From JADHUC01 sp964617665 (GTDB lineage Bacteria > Planctomycetota > Planctomycetia > Pirellulales > Pirellulaceae), in NCBI GenBank assembly GCA_964617665.1, contig CAZUAH010000112.1, positions 1 through 30,843 of the forward strand: a stretch of 30,843 bases of DNA. The letters run 5' to 3'. Below, one piece after another: positions 30,623 to 30,843 of the stretch. The notes under the pieces were generated by a model, which saw nothing but the letters and a program-made list of their open reading frames with translations, was not told the origin of the DNA and ran no database searches. The translations under genes were made by a program, and so were the position numbers. Position 1 is the stretch's first letter; the number at the start of each line of letters is the position of its first letter.

Positions 30623-30843
30623 ATGAAAAAGCTCTTCAAGCGTCTTCTCAAGTTGTTCCTGGTGCTGCTGGTTCTGGGCGGCATTGGTGCCGCATCGTAC
30701 AGACCGGCAAAGAACTACTGGAAGGAGCGGAACCGACCCAAGTGGCGGCAGGCCGAAGTCACTCACGGCGACATCATCGCTGTCCGCAATGCGACCGGCC
30801 AGGTAAAGCCGATTCGGTCGGTGGAAGTCGGCTGCGTTGTTTC
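30623..30843 (+). CDS. Partial periplasmic adaptor, HlyD/MacA-like (N-terminus)
   Basis: Seventy-three codons are visible before the window edge. MKKLFKRLLKLFLVLLVLGGIGAAS is a membrane anchor, and VTHGDIIAVRNATGQVKPIRSVEVGCVVS is the first beta strand of the biotinyl-lipoyl-like domain of membrane-fusion proteins (compare 'xxGxIxxxVxAxGxxxPxxxVxVGxxVSG'). It would link an inner-membrane efflux or export pump to the outer membrane. The transporter genes would lie to the right. The gap 30468-30622 contains no supported feature. Confidence 0.8.
   Translation, partial: MKKLFKRLLKLFLVLLVLGGIGAASYRPAKNYWKERNRPKWRQAEVTHGDIIAVRNATGQVKPIRSVEVGCVV

Overview
The window reads as a planctomycete chromosome (Pirellulales-like is my inference). 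The support is the mix of long secreted families that I know only from planctomycetes or do not recognise at all, two Tat-exported proteins with typical planctomycete leaders (a DUF3500-like and a ThuA-like protein), a squalene-hopene-cyclase-family enzyme, and housekeeping genes (rsmE, rpoN, recR, ybaB, dnaX, infC, amtB, PII, glnD) in a bacterial arrangement. Shine-Dalgarno sites are present but often weak.

Positions 1-4942 are the end of an integrated phage-like or satellite-like element. All its genes lie on the minus strand. From the right edge leftward they are a lysine-rich protein of unknown role, two tandem small winged-helix/excisionase-like proteins, a DnaB-N-domain/RepA-like AAA ATPase, a Nu1-like protein ending in a zinc ribbon, a Com-like zinc-ribbon protein, a small HTH-like protein and the start of a possible prohead-protease-like protein. 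The right edge is a 3' fragment of a class II tRNA-Leu(UAA) gene (4887-4942) that lacks its 5' half. This is the expected scar of tRNA-targeted integration and puts the element to the left and host DNA to the right. The element carries three conspicuous dyads: 1372-1440, 3556-3604 and 4755-4787. No integrase is visible in this part.

Positions 5274-14595 are host accessory DNA: a GT4 glycosyltransferase, the Tat-exported DUF3500-like protein, a 932-residue exported protein of unknown function, a membrane-anchored protein with a duplicated YGWQP domain, a small TM2/DUF6677-like membrane protein and an ExeA-like AAA+ ATPase. Two copies of a palindromic intergenic repeat sit exactly at the 3' ends of two unrelated genes (6908 and 13034).

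Positions 14683-20785 are core genes. rsmE is on plus. On minus the order is infC - SRP RNA (ffs) - dnaX - ybaB - recR - rpoN. The SRP RNA gene is identified from its conserved hairpin, a long terminal helix, a T-run and a well-spaced promoter. dnaX carries a run of nine A residues followed by a stem-loop at the place where a short gamma form would end, and infC appears to start at a non-AUG codon (ATC).

Positions 21048-25539 form an ammonium/nitrogen control cluster, amtB - PII (Tyr51 conserved) - glnD, which provides the transporter, the signal protein and its uridylyltransferase together. Positions 25670-30843 carry an exported propeller-like protein, a Tat-exported ThuA-domain protein, a class II triterpene cyclase with an intact DADD motif, and the start of a periplasmic adaptor (HlyD/MacA-like) protein cut off by the window edge.
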